DNA of 64,000 bases from NCBI GenBank assembly GCA_964611645.1, contig CAZTAO010000004.1:122413-186412 (forward strand). Reading direction: 5' to 3'. The notes under the pieces were generated by a model. The model was given only the letters and a program-made list of their open reading frames with translations, ran no database searches and was not told the origin of the DNA. Origin of the DNA: CAZTAO01 sp964611645 (GTDB lineage: Bacteria > Armatimonadota > UBA5829). A program made the position numbers and the translations under genes. Of this stretch, positions 41,265 through 49,680 are shown piece by piece; the stretch's first letter is position 1; every line of letters begins with the position of its first letter.

Positions 41265-41294
41265 TTGTCAGTCAGTGCCCTGGTGCGATAGACT
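41265..41294 (+). promoter_or_regulatory. Candidate promoter of the HTH/zinc-ribbon gene
   Basis: TTGTCA (41265-41270), 18-nt spacer, TAGACT (41289-41294), 25 nt before the ATG. Of 31 aligned positions, 22 match the Fic promoter, including TGCG just before the -10. Confidence 0.55.
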
Positions 41295-41319
41295 AAGATG
41301 TAAGGATAACCCCCAGCAG

Positions 41320-42057
41320 ATGATGAACAAACCCGTGCCTTCCGCAAAAGACGTGTTGCCCAGAGGAGTGCTCTCCAAACTACAGAGTCACTGCTCGGGG
41401 TTGGTGTATATCCCGCCGCCACAGACACGGGCCCAGATGAACGCGGCCCGCGTTCGGTCTCTGCTTACGCGCGGGTACGAACCGACGGGCATCGCGCAAT
41501 CCGTCGGCCTGAGCACCAGACATGTCCGCAGGATCCTCGAACAGCATGAGCCGGGTAGTACAGCCGAGTCGCCGACCGAATACAAAATCTACGAGACAGT
41601 CCCCCGCGAAGTAGTCGAACTTGTCCAAGGGTATGTACGGGGACCTCTCTACGTTCCGCCAAAGTCTTCCCAAGCAACATGTCGATTGGCCTCTATCAAG
41701 AGATTACTGCGAAGAGGTACTCCCGTCAACGAGATTGCCAAGCGAGTAGGTGTGTCCGAGCGCCGGGTGTGGCAGGTCAAAAAGGCAGAACCCCAGTCAG
41801 CACAGTTGAAACCTGTCGTGATCAAGCCTCCGATCAATATCGCCAAACCCATCACCCTGGATCCGTTCGCAACCATTCATATTGAAGATGCCGAAGAGAC
41901 CCCGCCCGTACTCTGTCGCAGTTGCGGTTCACCAATGGACCAGGACGGGAGCATCTGCATGGTATGCGAACTCCACGCCAAAAGACGGGCGCGCAAAGAC
42001 GATGATATCATTGTGGTTTCAAACTTTCCACACGCATTTCTCGATCGCGAGTTCTAG
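41320..42057 (+). CDS. Duplicated HTH and zinc-ribbon DNA-binding protein (about 245 aa)
   Basis: Two homologous units are seen, each beginning with a VYIPP or LYVPP motif and followed by an HTH: ARVRSLLTRGYEPTGIAQSV with GLSTRHVRRILEQ, and ASIKRLLRRGTPVNEIAKRV with GVSERRVWQVKKA. The C-terminus carries a zinc ribbon CRSCGSPMDQDGSICMVCE. I know no family with exactly this layout. The pair of ATGs at 41320 and 41323 was preferred to an open frame extending to 41128 because AAGGA lies upstream and the promoter boxes end just before. The upstream inverted ATGAGT array could be its operator. A role as a plasmid-, phage- or island-borne regulator is likely. Confidence 0.65.
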   Translation: MMNKPVPSAKDVLPRGVLSKLQSHCSGLVYIPPPQTRAQMNAARVRSLLTRGYEPTGIAQSVGLSTRHVRRILEQHEPGSTAESPTEYKIYETVPREVVELVQGYVRGPLYVPPKSSQATCRLASIKRLLRRGTPVNEIAKRVGVSERRVWQVKKAEPQSAQLKPVVIKPPINIAKPITLDPFATIHIEDAEETPPVLCRSCGSPMDQDGSICMVCELHAKRRARKDDDIIVVSNFPHAFLDREF

Positions 42058-42486
42058 CGCTGTCACCCAATCCCTCAAACACAATGCTCAGCTACTGAAA
42101 TGCGAACTAATGGAATGTCCGCGTTTCTGCTGCTATAAACACCACAAATGTACTTCCGCAGCCCCTTTTTGACACGTAAATGGCCAATTCCTGAGCAAAT
42201 TCGTCAATACCGATCAAGACGTCCCAGGCTCAAATCATACGATACAGCATCCCCACCGGTCTGTAACCCGTGAACGCAGACACTCTCCAATACCGGTTTT
42301 TGAGTCGCACATTTGGGGAGGCAGCACTCGGAAAGAGGGTGTCGCAGGCTCAAAAGATGTCCGATCTACCAACCCCGAGCTTATACAGAGGGTTCGCCTA
42401 CGCTGCTTGGAAGAAACTTTTGCATTTGATTCCGCAAACCGGAGATGGGGGCAGAAGACAGATTTGGCGGGCTATTGAGATCGACA
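42058..42486. other. Convergent intergenic region without a recognisable gene
   Basis: These 429 bp separate the stop of the HTH/zinc-ribbon gene from the stop of the KaiC-like ATPase gene. They are more AT-rich than the neighbouring genes. I see no homologous frame, no repeat and no clear terminator. Confidence 0.5.
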
Positions 42487-45400
42487 CTACAGGTTTCCAG
42501 TGCCTCTCGCTGTGGGCTTCAGCGGAAGCTGGCTCAACTGAGTCATCAGCTTCTCGAGGACCTCCTTGAAGTGATCACTAACCAAGAGTTCCTGGCCTGC
42601 GTTGTAGAGCGCTCTCCTGATATCGCTGTATCTCTCCGTTATTTCAGAGCGACGCTTTGCGGCCTGGTGGATACCCATGACGTGCTTGAGATTCTCCTGC
42701 GAATTGGGCCAGGCAGAGAATTCAGCATTCTCAAAACCTTTGTGCGCGGGCAGCCCCACGCCGCGACCAAAGCGTTTATAGTCCTCCGTGGGATCGGTCA
42801 GTATCTTCACAACCTTCGAACCCAGGCTGGCGCTGAGACTGCCTTTCGTTACGCCGATATACCAGTCGCCCTTGAAACCGCCGCCAGGGATGGGACAGAC
42901 TTTGAGTCTGTGCGCGAGTTCGGGGTGACTGTAGACCAGCTCTCTCAGTTGCGAGTACCAACACAAATAAACCGCGGAATCTGCACCGAGGACACGATAC
43001 TTACTGATCTGATCCGGGTCGTCCAACTTCCTGGGGTCATCTGCCTTGTGTTTCGGAACGGATATCAGAAGTCCAGCTATTGCTGTCCATGCTTCCACCA
43101 GTTTCTTCCACTTCTTGTCATCTACATCGAAGTCCTTGGCGCTGGCGTTCGGATCGTACCCACCGGCGAGCAAAGCGCCTAACACAGCGCAGCCGACAGT
43201 CTCCGGCGCGGAGAGGTCCACCTCGAACGGTCGTTCAGTTCCTGGGTAGTTGGCTCCGGCGAGGTGAGCATTCTTGGCAGCCTCCTTGTTGATGAGATCA
43301 GCGATCTCTGCTACGTCTCCCCAACTCGCCGGGCCTATAGGTCTTGGAGGATCCTGGTTATCGTATCTCTCGAAGGCTTTCTCAATCCGGTCCCTGACCT
43401 GTCTATCAAACTCCTCGTCGCATCTATATGCTAACAGCAGAACGTTTCCGTAGTAGGGCCGAACATACGCGCTGTGGCCAACGCGCACGATGTACCCATC
43501 TGGAAGGAATGGATCCTCGGCGTCCCGCGTAAGTTCAGCCATCTTCGTATCGTCCTGTGACCAGAATTCATCCAAAGTGCATACTACAGTGCGGTTGATA
43601 GGGGCATCCCCCAACACACCGAGCGAGTCCGCAACGGCAACAGACGTGCGGGAGTTGAACCTAACCACAGACACGTCCGGCGGTCCCGCCCCAATCGTCT
43701 GATCCGGCGGCGAGGCAAAAGCGAACTGCAGCAGCTTTGCGATGTCGTTATTGTATCGGTGGTGGATATTGCCGACTTCTTCGAAACAGTGAAGGGACAG
43801 CCCCGGTCTGTGTATGTGCTTCGTGTCGAATCCGACCAGCCCTCGCAAGTGCTCCAGATCGATCTCGAATGTTCGGCAGTACCATTCCTTCTCTACGTCA
43901 TTCAACCGGAAGACGCCCGGGGCCATCTCTCCTTGCGCTCCCGGAACGCCGCTGGCCTCAACCGCAAGCCCCTCGCCGGTAATCGTGACGTATCGTTCGC
44001 CGAAGACATCACAGAACTCGCAGGACACAACTGCGTCGGCAATGGCGGTAGCTCTCTTCACATATTCGTTCGCTCGGTCCAGGTCTCCCGTAGTACCCGT
44101 GATAACCAAGTCGACCCCGTATATGCGCATCAGGTGGACAAAAGCCGGCAGGAACAGGTCCCCCGCCGTGTGGTTCGAGTACAGAAACGGGTAACTGAGA
44201 CCGATCACGCAGACGTCGTCCAACACAACGCGCTGTATCGGCTTTCCGATCTCGCGCTGCATATTCATGGTCACCGCTATTTCGTCGATGAACTCCTCCG
44301 GCAGCAAGTATCCGCTCTTGAATGCCCTTTCCAGCAGTACCGCTCTGCCATCCCTGTATCTGTGGCTTTTCCTCATCACCTTCCCCGTGGCTGTCGACGT
44401 GTCCGGATCTTGTACGAGCCACTTCTTCCAGGGTATGTACTTCAAGTCCAAGCTGACCCGGGAAGGAATGTCACCCGAAGTGCGGTCGTGTAGCCTGATC
44501 AAGAGTCCGCTTTCCTCTTTTGTCAATCCCTTCATTAGGAAATCTATGCCTAGCTTCGTCTTAAAGGTGCCCCTGGGACCGGCAATTGCTACGACACTTG
44601 GCCTGAGCAGGTTCTTGGGCAGGACTTGCTTGAGCTTCCTATCACCAAGATCGAAGTGCGTCGATTCGGGGCCACGCTCTTGTCGATCCGACGCTCGCAC
44701 GACGTGATGGAGGGACGGATACACCAGTAGGGCCTGGCCCGTCCGATCATTTGGTTCATAGGACCGCCTAGGTCTCCTCTGACTGACATCGGCGCTCCTC
44801 AACTTGAATGGGTGCTTTCCGTCCACCGACTGCTGATAGCGCGACTTTACTATCTCCAAGTGCCTGACTGAATAGTCCTTGTCCTGCTTGTGCTCGAGTG
44901 AGATAACGGTGTCGGCAAGGTAGTCTATAGTATCGTCACCCATCGCTGTGGAGAAGTCGGAGGATCCCGCGACATCTTCCTCAACTACGAATACCCCTAT
45001 GACATTGTTACGGGAGAAAAGGTCGAACACGCGGAACAGGTGCTCACGGGTGAGAGGCTTTTCGCCGAACACATTGAGGCTATCGATGCAGACAACGCGC
45101 AGCCTGGGGGCCACAGGAGTTGTCAACGACAAGAAACCCTTTATCAGCCCGTCCAAGTTATCACGCCGCTCCTTGAACCATGCCAGTTCCTCACAGCGCT
45201 TCTCGAACTTCCAACTCAGTCCTTCGGCATCCGCAAACGCATTCTGGTTGTGCGGATCATCGTGGCAGAGCTTGCGAGCGGCCTGGGCCGCCTGGGCTGA
45301 GGACTTCCCGTCTTTCTCCAGGTTCTCATGAGTCGGGATCCTGCGAATCCTCTTCTCCAAGCATCTCGCCTGGGTCTTCAGCCAGCGCTCTTCTTGCTTG

Positions 45401-46083
45401 ACCCAGCCTGGGTAGTTAGCGCCTAGCCAGCCCGCAGTGCTGGATTCTTCTAGCCACTCGGCGCCCTCCAACATGTTCTCTATCTGCCGCAACCGAGCCC
45501 AGAATAGTGAGTCCGATGAGTCATCATCGTCGAGGCGGCGAGGCGACACGGAAGGAAGCAGTATCCTCTTCCGTATGTCTTCCTCTCCCAGGACTTGGTG
45601 CCCTCTCGTGCCGCAGCATTTCGTCTGCAGACGCGCGCTTCCCGGCCTGAGAGGGCAGTCCTTCGGCTGGGTGAGGATTTGCATTATCATCCTGCCAAGT
45701 TCCTCACGGGAAGGCGGATCGCCAATTCGGTGCAGATGCTCTACCGGCCGTAGCCATTCGTCCCAGCCTAGCTTGTCGGCTTTCTGAAGGACCTTCTCAG
45801 CGGGAAGCTCAAGGGAATAGTACGCCGCCAAGTAACCGGACTGCGCGCAAGCCACGGCGATCTGCAGAGCCAGCGTGGACTTCCCCGTGCCAGGCCGCCC
45901 GCGGATCACGATGTTGCCAGTATTCAAAGATGACACACCGTGCCCGCGCTTCGGCAGCGTAATGCCGCCCAGCACCTGCTGTTGCCCGCTCTCAACTCCC
46001 AACCCCGGGAATGGGCACTCACGATTCATAAGTTGATCCAGCGGGTATCCGAGCCGAATGTACTGAGTCACTTCGTTACTCAT
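42487..46083 (-). CDS. Double RecA/KaiC-like ATPase with solute-binding-protein-like C-terminus (1198 aa)
   Basis: The first RecA-like domain has GRPGTGKSTLALQIA (Walker A, near residue 62), YYSLELPAEKVLQ (KaiC-like catalytic Glu region) and RLRVVCIDSLNVFGE (Walker B, near 300). The second has AGPRGTFKTKLGIDFLMKG (near 480) and QRVVLDDVCVIGL. From about residue 820 the sequence changes to a region with DSAVYLCWYSQL, CPIPGGGFKGDWYIGVTKGS and GVGLPAHKGFENAEF, which recalls family 1 extracellular solute-binding proteins, yet there is no signal peptide. ATG 46083 was chosen since it overlaps the HD-gene stop as ATGA. I cannot match the whole protein to a described system. Confidence 0.7.
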   Translation of the reverse strand: MSNEVTQYIRLGYPLDQLMNRECPFPGLGVESGQQQVLGGITLPKRGHGVSSLNTGNIVIRGRPGTGKSTLALQIAVACAQSGYLAAYYSLELPAEKVLQKADKLGWDEWLRPVEHLHRIGDPPSREELGRMIMQILTQPKDCPLRPGSARLQTKCCGTRGHQVLGEEDIRKRILLPSVSPRRLDDDDSSDSLFWARLRQIENMLEGAEWLEESSTAGWLGANYPGWVKQEERWLKTQARCLEKRIRRIPTHENLEKDGKSSAQAAQAARKLCHDDPHNQNAFADAEGLSWKFEKRCEELAWFKERRDNLDGLIKGFLSLTTPVAPRLRVVCIDSLNVFGEKPLTREHLFRVFDLFSRNNVIGVFVVEEDVAGSSDFSTAMGDDTIDYLADTVISLEHKQDKDYSVRHLEIVKSRYQQSVDGKHPFKLRSADVSQRRPRRSYEPNDRTGQALLVYPSLHHVVRASDRQERGPESTHFDLGDRKLKQVLPKNLLRPSVVAIAGPRGTFKTKLGIDFLMKGLTKEESGLLIRLHDRTSGDIPSRVSLDLKYIPWKKWLVQDPDTSTATGKVMRKSHRYRDGRAVLLERAFKSGYLLPEEFIDEIAVTMNMQREIGKPIQRVVLDDVCVIGLSYPFLYSNHTAGDLFLPAFVHLMRIYGVDLVITGTTGDLDRANEYVKRATAIADAVVSCEFCDVFGERYVTITGEGLAVEASGVPGAQGEMAPGVFRLNDVEKEWYCRTFEIDLEHLRGLVGFDTKHIHRPGLSLHCFEEVGNIHHRYNNDIAKLLQFAFASPPDQTIGAGPPDVSVVRFNSRTSVAVADSLGVLGDAPINRTVVCTLDEFWSQDDTKMAELTRDAEDPFLPDGYIVRVGHSAYVRPYYGNVLLLAYRCDEEFDRQVRDRIEKAFERYDNQDPPRPIGPASWGDVAEIADLINKEAAKNAHLAGANYPGTERPFEVDLSAPETVGCAVLGALLAGGYDPNASAKDFDVDDKKWKKLVEAWTAIAGLLISVPKHKADDPRKLDDPDQISKYRVLGADSAVYLCWYSQLRELVYSHPELAHRLKVCPIPGGGFKGDWYIGVTKGSLSASLGSKVVKILTDPTEDYKRFGRGVGLPAHKGFENAEFSAWPNSQENLKHVMGIHQAAKRRSEITERYSDIRRALYNAGQELLVSDHFKEVLEKLMTQLSQLPLKPTARGTGNL

Positions 46084-47660
46084 GCGTGCAAAGGCCTCCC
46101 AGTCAACTTGATCTTCTGCCTTACGCACTCCAGCGGCACAAACTCGCACCCTTCGCCTTTGGGTTCCACGTTCCAGTTGCAGAAACCGTTGCCACAGCGG
46201 ATGGCGTTGATCGTCTCTTGTCTGCCCTTGATCTTCTTGCCGCCCTCGACCGGGATGTCGCTAGTCAAGATGCTCAGTCGTTTTACGGCGATCGTGACCT
46301 TGGGCAGATTATCGCTCTCGTGCAGCCTTGCCGCGAGATCGATGTACTCGCACTCCGACTTTCCAGGTATAGTGCTGAGTCTATACAGCTCATCCGCCAC
46401 GCTGCACAAGAACTCCTGATCCAGTATGGGTTCGTATGTCTCCTCACCGAACTCATTGTAGAGGTGCTCTCTGTGATCCAGCACCCAGGCGTCAATAGGC
46501 ATGCCGAAAGCGGCTAAGTCGTTCTGGATGCTCTTCAGGGCTTCACCGTTCTCTCGCAAGTTGCCGAGAACGATGGAGACGAGTAGGCCGGGAGGCCAAG
46601 GCCCCGGTCTGGATGTGCTTTGCGGACGTCCTGCAAATACGACTTGCCTGGCAACGGCCATCTCAATGGGTCCAACACCGGTCGACCAACCGTTCGGGTC
46701 TTCGGCCCTTGGCAAACGCGACGCGTGAGCCACTGCATCAAAGATCGACACACGATCGCGTGTCAGTCTCGACGTTGATGTCTCCGAACGGTAGCCAGTC
46801 TGTTCGTACAATGAGGTGACAAAAGTCTGGAACGCGACAGGTTGTTTCGATAGAAAGCACTCTAGCGCATTCTTCATAACCACACTCGAATCGGGGCGAT
46901 CCATGTTCAGTCTGTACACGACTCGGGTATCGGTGCGCTTAACCCCATCCTCGTCCTCATCCTCACTGAAGCTGAGGCTATCGCGCAGAACCGTGCGGAT
47001 CATCCGCGACCTGTGATCCACATAGACCCCTGAGATGACCCTACGGAAGGCCCCAATCGGGTCGCGTCCGGCAAAACCTTCGAACAGGTAATCCGGAACG
47101 ACTCTGCTGAAGGCGCTGTCCACGTAGTCTACCAGCTTCAGAAGACTCGCCAGGGAAAGCTGGCGGACCTCGCCATACGGGTCGATCACAATGTTGTTCA
47201 GCTCGCTCTTCAGGTTCTGATCCTTTGAATTGTGATATTCGCATATCCGGCCCAGGCACTCCGCCAACTCGCTGCTATGAACGCCGAGGTCGCCGGCATT
47301 CTTCTTTAGAAGTTCCCGCGATTCCCAGCCGTGCCGATTCTCGCTGACGATACGTCCGATATCGTGGAAAAGGATGGCGGCCAGAATGAGGTATATCTCA
47401 ACAGGCGCGAGGTCGAGCTTCTTCTTCGCCCCTGCGACTGTTTCATAACCGTCGACGAGCCGGTTGAGGTGGCTTTCCAGGTTCCTCAGGTGTGGGTAGG
47501 AGTTATACGATCCTTTGGAACCAAGTGCGGGCAGCCATTGCTCGTGAGCTATGTGCCAACTGCGCTCCAGAGCATCGTGAAGGTTCGGATCTAGCTCTTT
47601 GAGCCTATCTCTAAGATTGACCAAATCGCTCTCCCAGGTTGTAGCTGTTGGAAACCCCAT
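46080..47660 (-). CDS. HD-domain phosphohydrolase-like protein (526 aa)
   Basis: The N-terminal 190 residues have the HD superfamily ligands: His57 in SYPHLRNLE, His99-Asp100 in ILFHDIGRIVSENRHGW with His110, His143 in EYHNSKD and Asp178/181 in LVDYVDSAF. HD proteins hydrolyse phosphoesters in nucleotides or nucleic acid. The remaining 330 residues contain an alpha/beta segment (GLLVSIVLGNLRENGEALK) and a C-terminal part of unknown family. The stop overlaps the start of the KaiC-like ATPase gene by ATGA, so both are made together. The start has only a weak ribosome-binding site; a slightly different start is possible. Confidence 0.75.
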   Translation of the reverse strand: MGFPTATTWESDLVNLRDRLKELDPNLHDALERSWHIAHEQWLPALGSKGSYNSYPHLRNLESHLNRLVDGYETVAGAKKKLDLAPVEIYLILAAILFHDIGRIVSENRHGWESRELLKKNAGDLGVHSSELAECLGRICEYHNSKDQNLKSELNNIVIDPYGEVRQLSLASLLKLVDYVDSAFSRVVPDYLFEGFAGRDPIGAFRRVISGVYVDHRSRMIRTVLRDSLSFSEDEDEDGVKRTDTRVVYRLNMDRPDSSVVMKNALECFLSKQPVAFQTFVTSLYEQTGYRSETSTSRLTRDRVSIFDAVAHASRLPRAEDPNGWSTGVGPIEMAVARQVVFAGRPQSTSRPGPWPPGLLVSIVLGNLRENGEALKSIQNDLAAFGMPIDAWVLDHREHLYNEFGEETYEPILDQEFLCSVADELYRLSTIPGKSECEYIDLAARLHESDNLPKVTIAVKRLSILTSDIPVEGGKKIKGRQETINAIRCGNGFCNWNVEPKGEGCEFVPLECVRQKIKLTGRPLHA

Positions 47661-48212
47661 CCGAGTACAAGACGTGCCGTGCTACGTGGAACATGTGGCG
47701 CGCGCCAGACTCACCATGCGATTTCTGCGCCTTTGACTGTAATTCCTCTATTGCTGTCGGCAGCGTTAGCATTTTCCAGAACCCGAACAAGCACACCGGC
47801 TTCGACGGTTCATTCCCCGTCTCGCACCTGTGAACGCCAGCCTCACATTCGCAATTCACAGCACACACGCTGATGCGGCAGGGAATCGAGCCCTAATACC
47901 CTTACTCCCGCCTCTCGAACGCGCCCACAACCTCGGCAAAGTAGATCGTGTGCTGCTGTTCCAGAGGCACCTGCCGATGCTCCGGCGTCAGGATCATATG
48001 CGGCGGGTGCTCATAATGATAGATGCGGCATTCCACACTGATGGACCGGACATACCGTCTCTTCATATTGGCACGCTCTTGTATGCACAAGACTGACCCC
48101 ACTGACTAGTCATTGGCCAGCTACGATTATTAGCAGAAGCATCTTGTGGTATCACTCTCACGGCGCGATTCTGTCTATTTTGAGTATCCTCTTTCCCGCC
48201 GACCATTCATCC
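47661..48212. other. Gap upstream of the HD gene with one possible short gene
   Basis: These 552 bp should contain the promoter of the HD/KaiC-like pair. A 54-residue minus-strand frame (48066-47902, MKRRYVRSISVECRIYHYE to ending FAEVVGAFERRE) has no clear ribosome-binding site and no recognisable family. Another cysteine-containing frame (47868-47611) overlaps the HD start. Neither is convincing. Confidence 0.35.
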
Positions 48213-48962
48213 TCAGTCGTTGTAGTCACCTCCTCGTTGTATGTACTCCTCCAGGTCAACCAAATCAATCTGGTGTTCCATCCCATAGGTCTGCAGCACC
48301 TTTCGTGACAGGTCATTTGTGTGCTCGATCCCATCGCCACTGGCAGTTGAACGCATACTATCGTAGAGATCGACTAGGTCGTATTCCTCCATGACAGGGC
48401 GCATAACTTCTTCTGTTTTGTCACCAGGTATGAACACGCTCCTGTCAATAGAGTCGAGTAGTTCAAGGCGCCGAGACCCAGGATTGTACCACCGTGAGCG
48501 TGGTTTGAGTAGTTGGCCCAACGAAAGCGAAGTGTCGAGAAGGTCCTGCTCGTAGTCATAACAGGCGAGGCGGTGATTAATCAGCGGGTGCAAACTGACG
48601 CCTGAATAGAGTATCCGGCGTACATATCTGACATTCTCATCGGGTGTCTCTTCCACTACCACAGGCAGCAATGTCCCCTGAAGTGCTAGGGTATAGTGAA
48701 GTAGTTCGTGCGCCAAGAAAACTTCACTGTTGCCTGATTCGCTATTGAAACGGATGTCCACCATTTCAGGAAAGTAACGGATACTGCCTCTGCCATCGTA
48801 GTAGGGGTCGAGATCCAGCCGCCGTCCTTCGTGCTCCGGATGTTCCGCTATGTAGGCTTCTCGAGCAGACAAGCACTGCTGGTACACTCCCTGCATTCGC
48901 GGTTTCTGAGTTAAGGCCTCTACGATACGCTTTCGCCTCTCTTCCCCCGATTCGTTGATCAT
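48213..48962 (-). CDS. Zincin-type metallopeptidase-like protein (HELLH, 249 aa)
   Basis: FLAHELLHYTLAL near residue 83 is a standard HExxH zinc-binding motif in a helix. The surrounding sequence (YYDGRGSIRYFPEMVDIRFNSES before it; RLACYDYEQDLLDTSLSLG after it) does not match a family I can name; ImmA/IrrE-like or SprT-like peptidases are alternatives. There is no signal peptide or membrane segment, so it acts in the cytoplasm. It lies between the YgjP remnant and the HD/KaiC-like pair, on the same strand, in a defence-gene setting where such peptidases often switch repressors or effectors. Confidence 0.6.
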   Translation of the reverse strand: MINESGEERRKRIVEALTQKPRMQGVYQQCLSAREAYIAEHPEHEGRRLDLDPYYDGRGSIRYFPEMVDIRFNSESGNSEVFLAHELLHYTLALQGTLLPVVVEETPDENVRYVRRILYSGVSLHPLINHRLACYDYEQDLLDTSLSLGQLLKPRSRWYNPGSRRLELLDSIDRSVFIPGDKTEEVMRPVMEEYDLVDLYDSMRSTASGDGIEHTNDLSRKVLQTYGMEHQIDLVDLEEYIQRGGDYND

Positions 48963-48995
48963 TCCGTTCCACCTCAGTCTGTCTGGCTACCGACC

Positions 48996-49250
48996 TCAGT
49001 AACCCCACCGTTCATGCCGAACCGGCAGCCGATTCAACTGCTCCCGGTAGTGCCGCCATTGGGGCATTAGTCTATCCATCAGCGCCACGAAGCGGGCGTT
49101 GTGCGTTGGCTCAACAATGTGGGCCATCTCGTGGACTACCACATACTCCAGGCACTCGCGGGGTTTCTTGGCCAGTTCGGTGTTCAGGCGGATGCTGCCT
49201 GAGGTCGGGTTACAGCTTCCCCACTTTGTCTTCATCCGTTGCACGAAGAA
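48996..49250 (-). pseudogene. 3' remnant of a YgjP/DUF45-type (M48) metallopeptidase
   Basis: From about 49250 the frame reads FFVQRMKTKWGSCNPTSG, then IRLNTELAKKPRECLEYVVV and HEMAHIVEPTHNARFVALMD, the C-terminal half of YgjP-like peptidases with its HExxH motif (HEMAH). The N-terminal 120-150 residues are missing and replaced by the start of hsdR in another frame. YgjP genes commonly follow hsdR in type I loci, so the two were probably neighbours before a deletion. Confidence 0.85.
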
Positions 49251-49620
49251 GCGTGACTTCCTCAGCGATGACAAAGTCGTTCTTCTCCGGCTTGTCCCAG
49301 TTAATGAGGTGAACGGTCTCCGTGACCTCGCCTGCCTCAACCTTCACTGGAGCCCCGTAACGAAGCATGCTGTAGACGGCCTGGTTGTTGTCATAGAGGC
49401 TGCGGTTTTGGTTGTTTGCCTCAGTTCCGAGCAGGTAGATCGCCCGTTTGATTTGCTCGACACTGTAGCCAGACTCACTCAGATGGTCTGTGAGAAGCCC
49501 TTCTTCGATGTTGCTGCACTCACGGTCGGCCCAGTCACCGAGGTAGCGGTAGCCAAGCTCATCGTGGAAGAGGTTAATGACGCGGTCTTGTGTTACGCGT
49601 TCAGGTTGGCCTATGGTCAT
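49210..49620 (-). pseudogene. hsdR: 5' remnant of type I restriction subunit hsdR
   Basis: The first 125 residues are a clear HsdR N-terminal domain: GQPERVTQDRVINLFHDELG, YRYLGDWADRE, SNIEEGLLTDHL, NNQAVYSMLRYGAPVKVEAG and VHLINWDKPEKNDFVIAEEV. A functional HsdR has about 1000 residues with a PD-(D/E)xK nuclease and a helicase motor. Here homology stops at about 49246 and the frame ends after 12 unrelated codons that belong to the YgjP sequence in another frame. The subunit therefore cannot cut or translocate DNA. Confidence 0.88.
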
Positions 49621-49680
49621 TCCATTACTCCTGTGCCGTGTCCGCTTGAATCGACAGCATAATTGGCCGCCCTGCTGCCA

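Noticed and set aside
41128..41319. A 64-codon extension of the HTH/zinc-ribbon frame.
   Set aside because: The extension overlaps the promoter boxes at 41265-41294 and reads as low-homology basic sequence; the ATG at 41320 is better supported.
42270..42569. A 99-codon plus-strand frame crossing the end of the KaiC-like ATPase gene.
   Set aside because: It overlaps the conserved end of that gene in antisense and has no recognisable domain or ribosome-binding site.
47871..47898. A minus-strand stretch resembling a tRNA T-arm and 3' end (AGGGCTCGATTCCCTG).
   Set aside because: No matching 5' acceptor, D-arm or anticodon arm lies at the required distance, so it is not a tRNA; use as an attachment-site remnant is possible but not supported.
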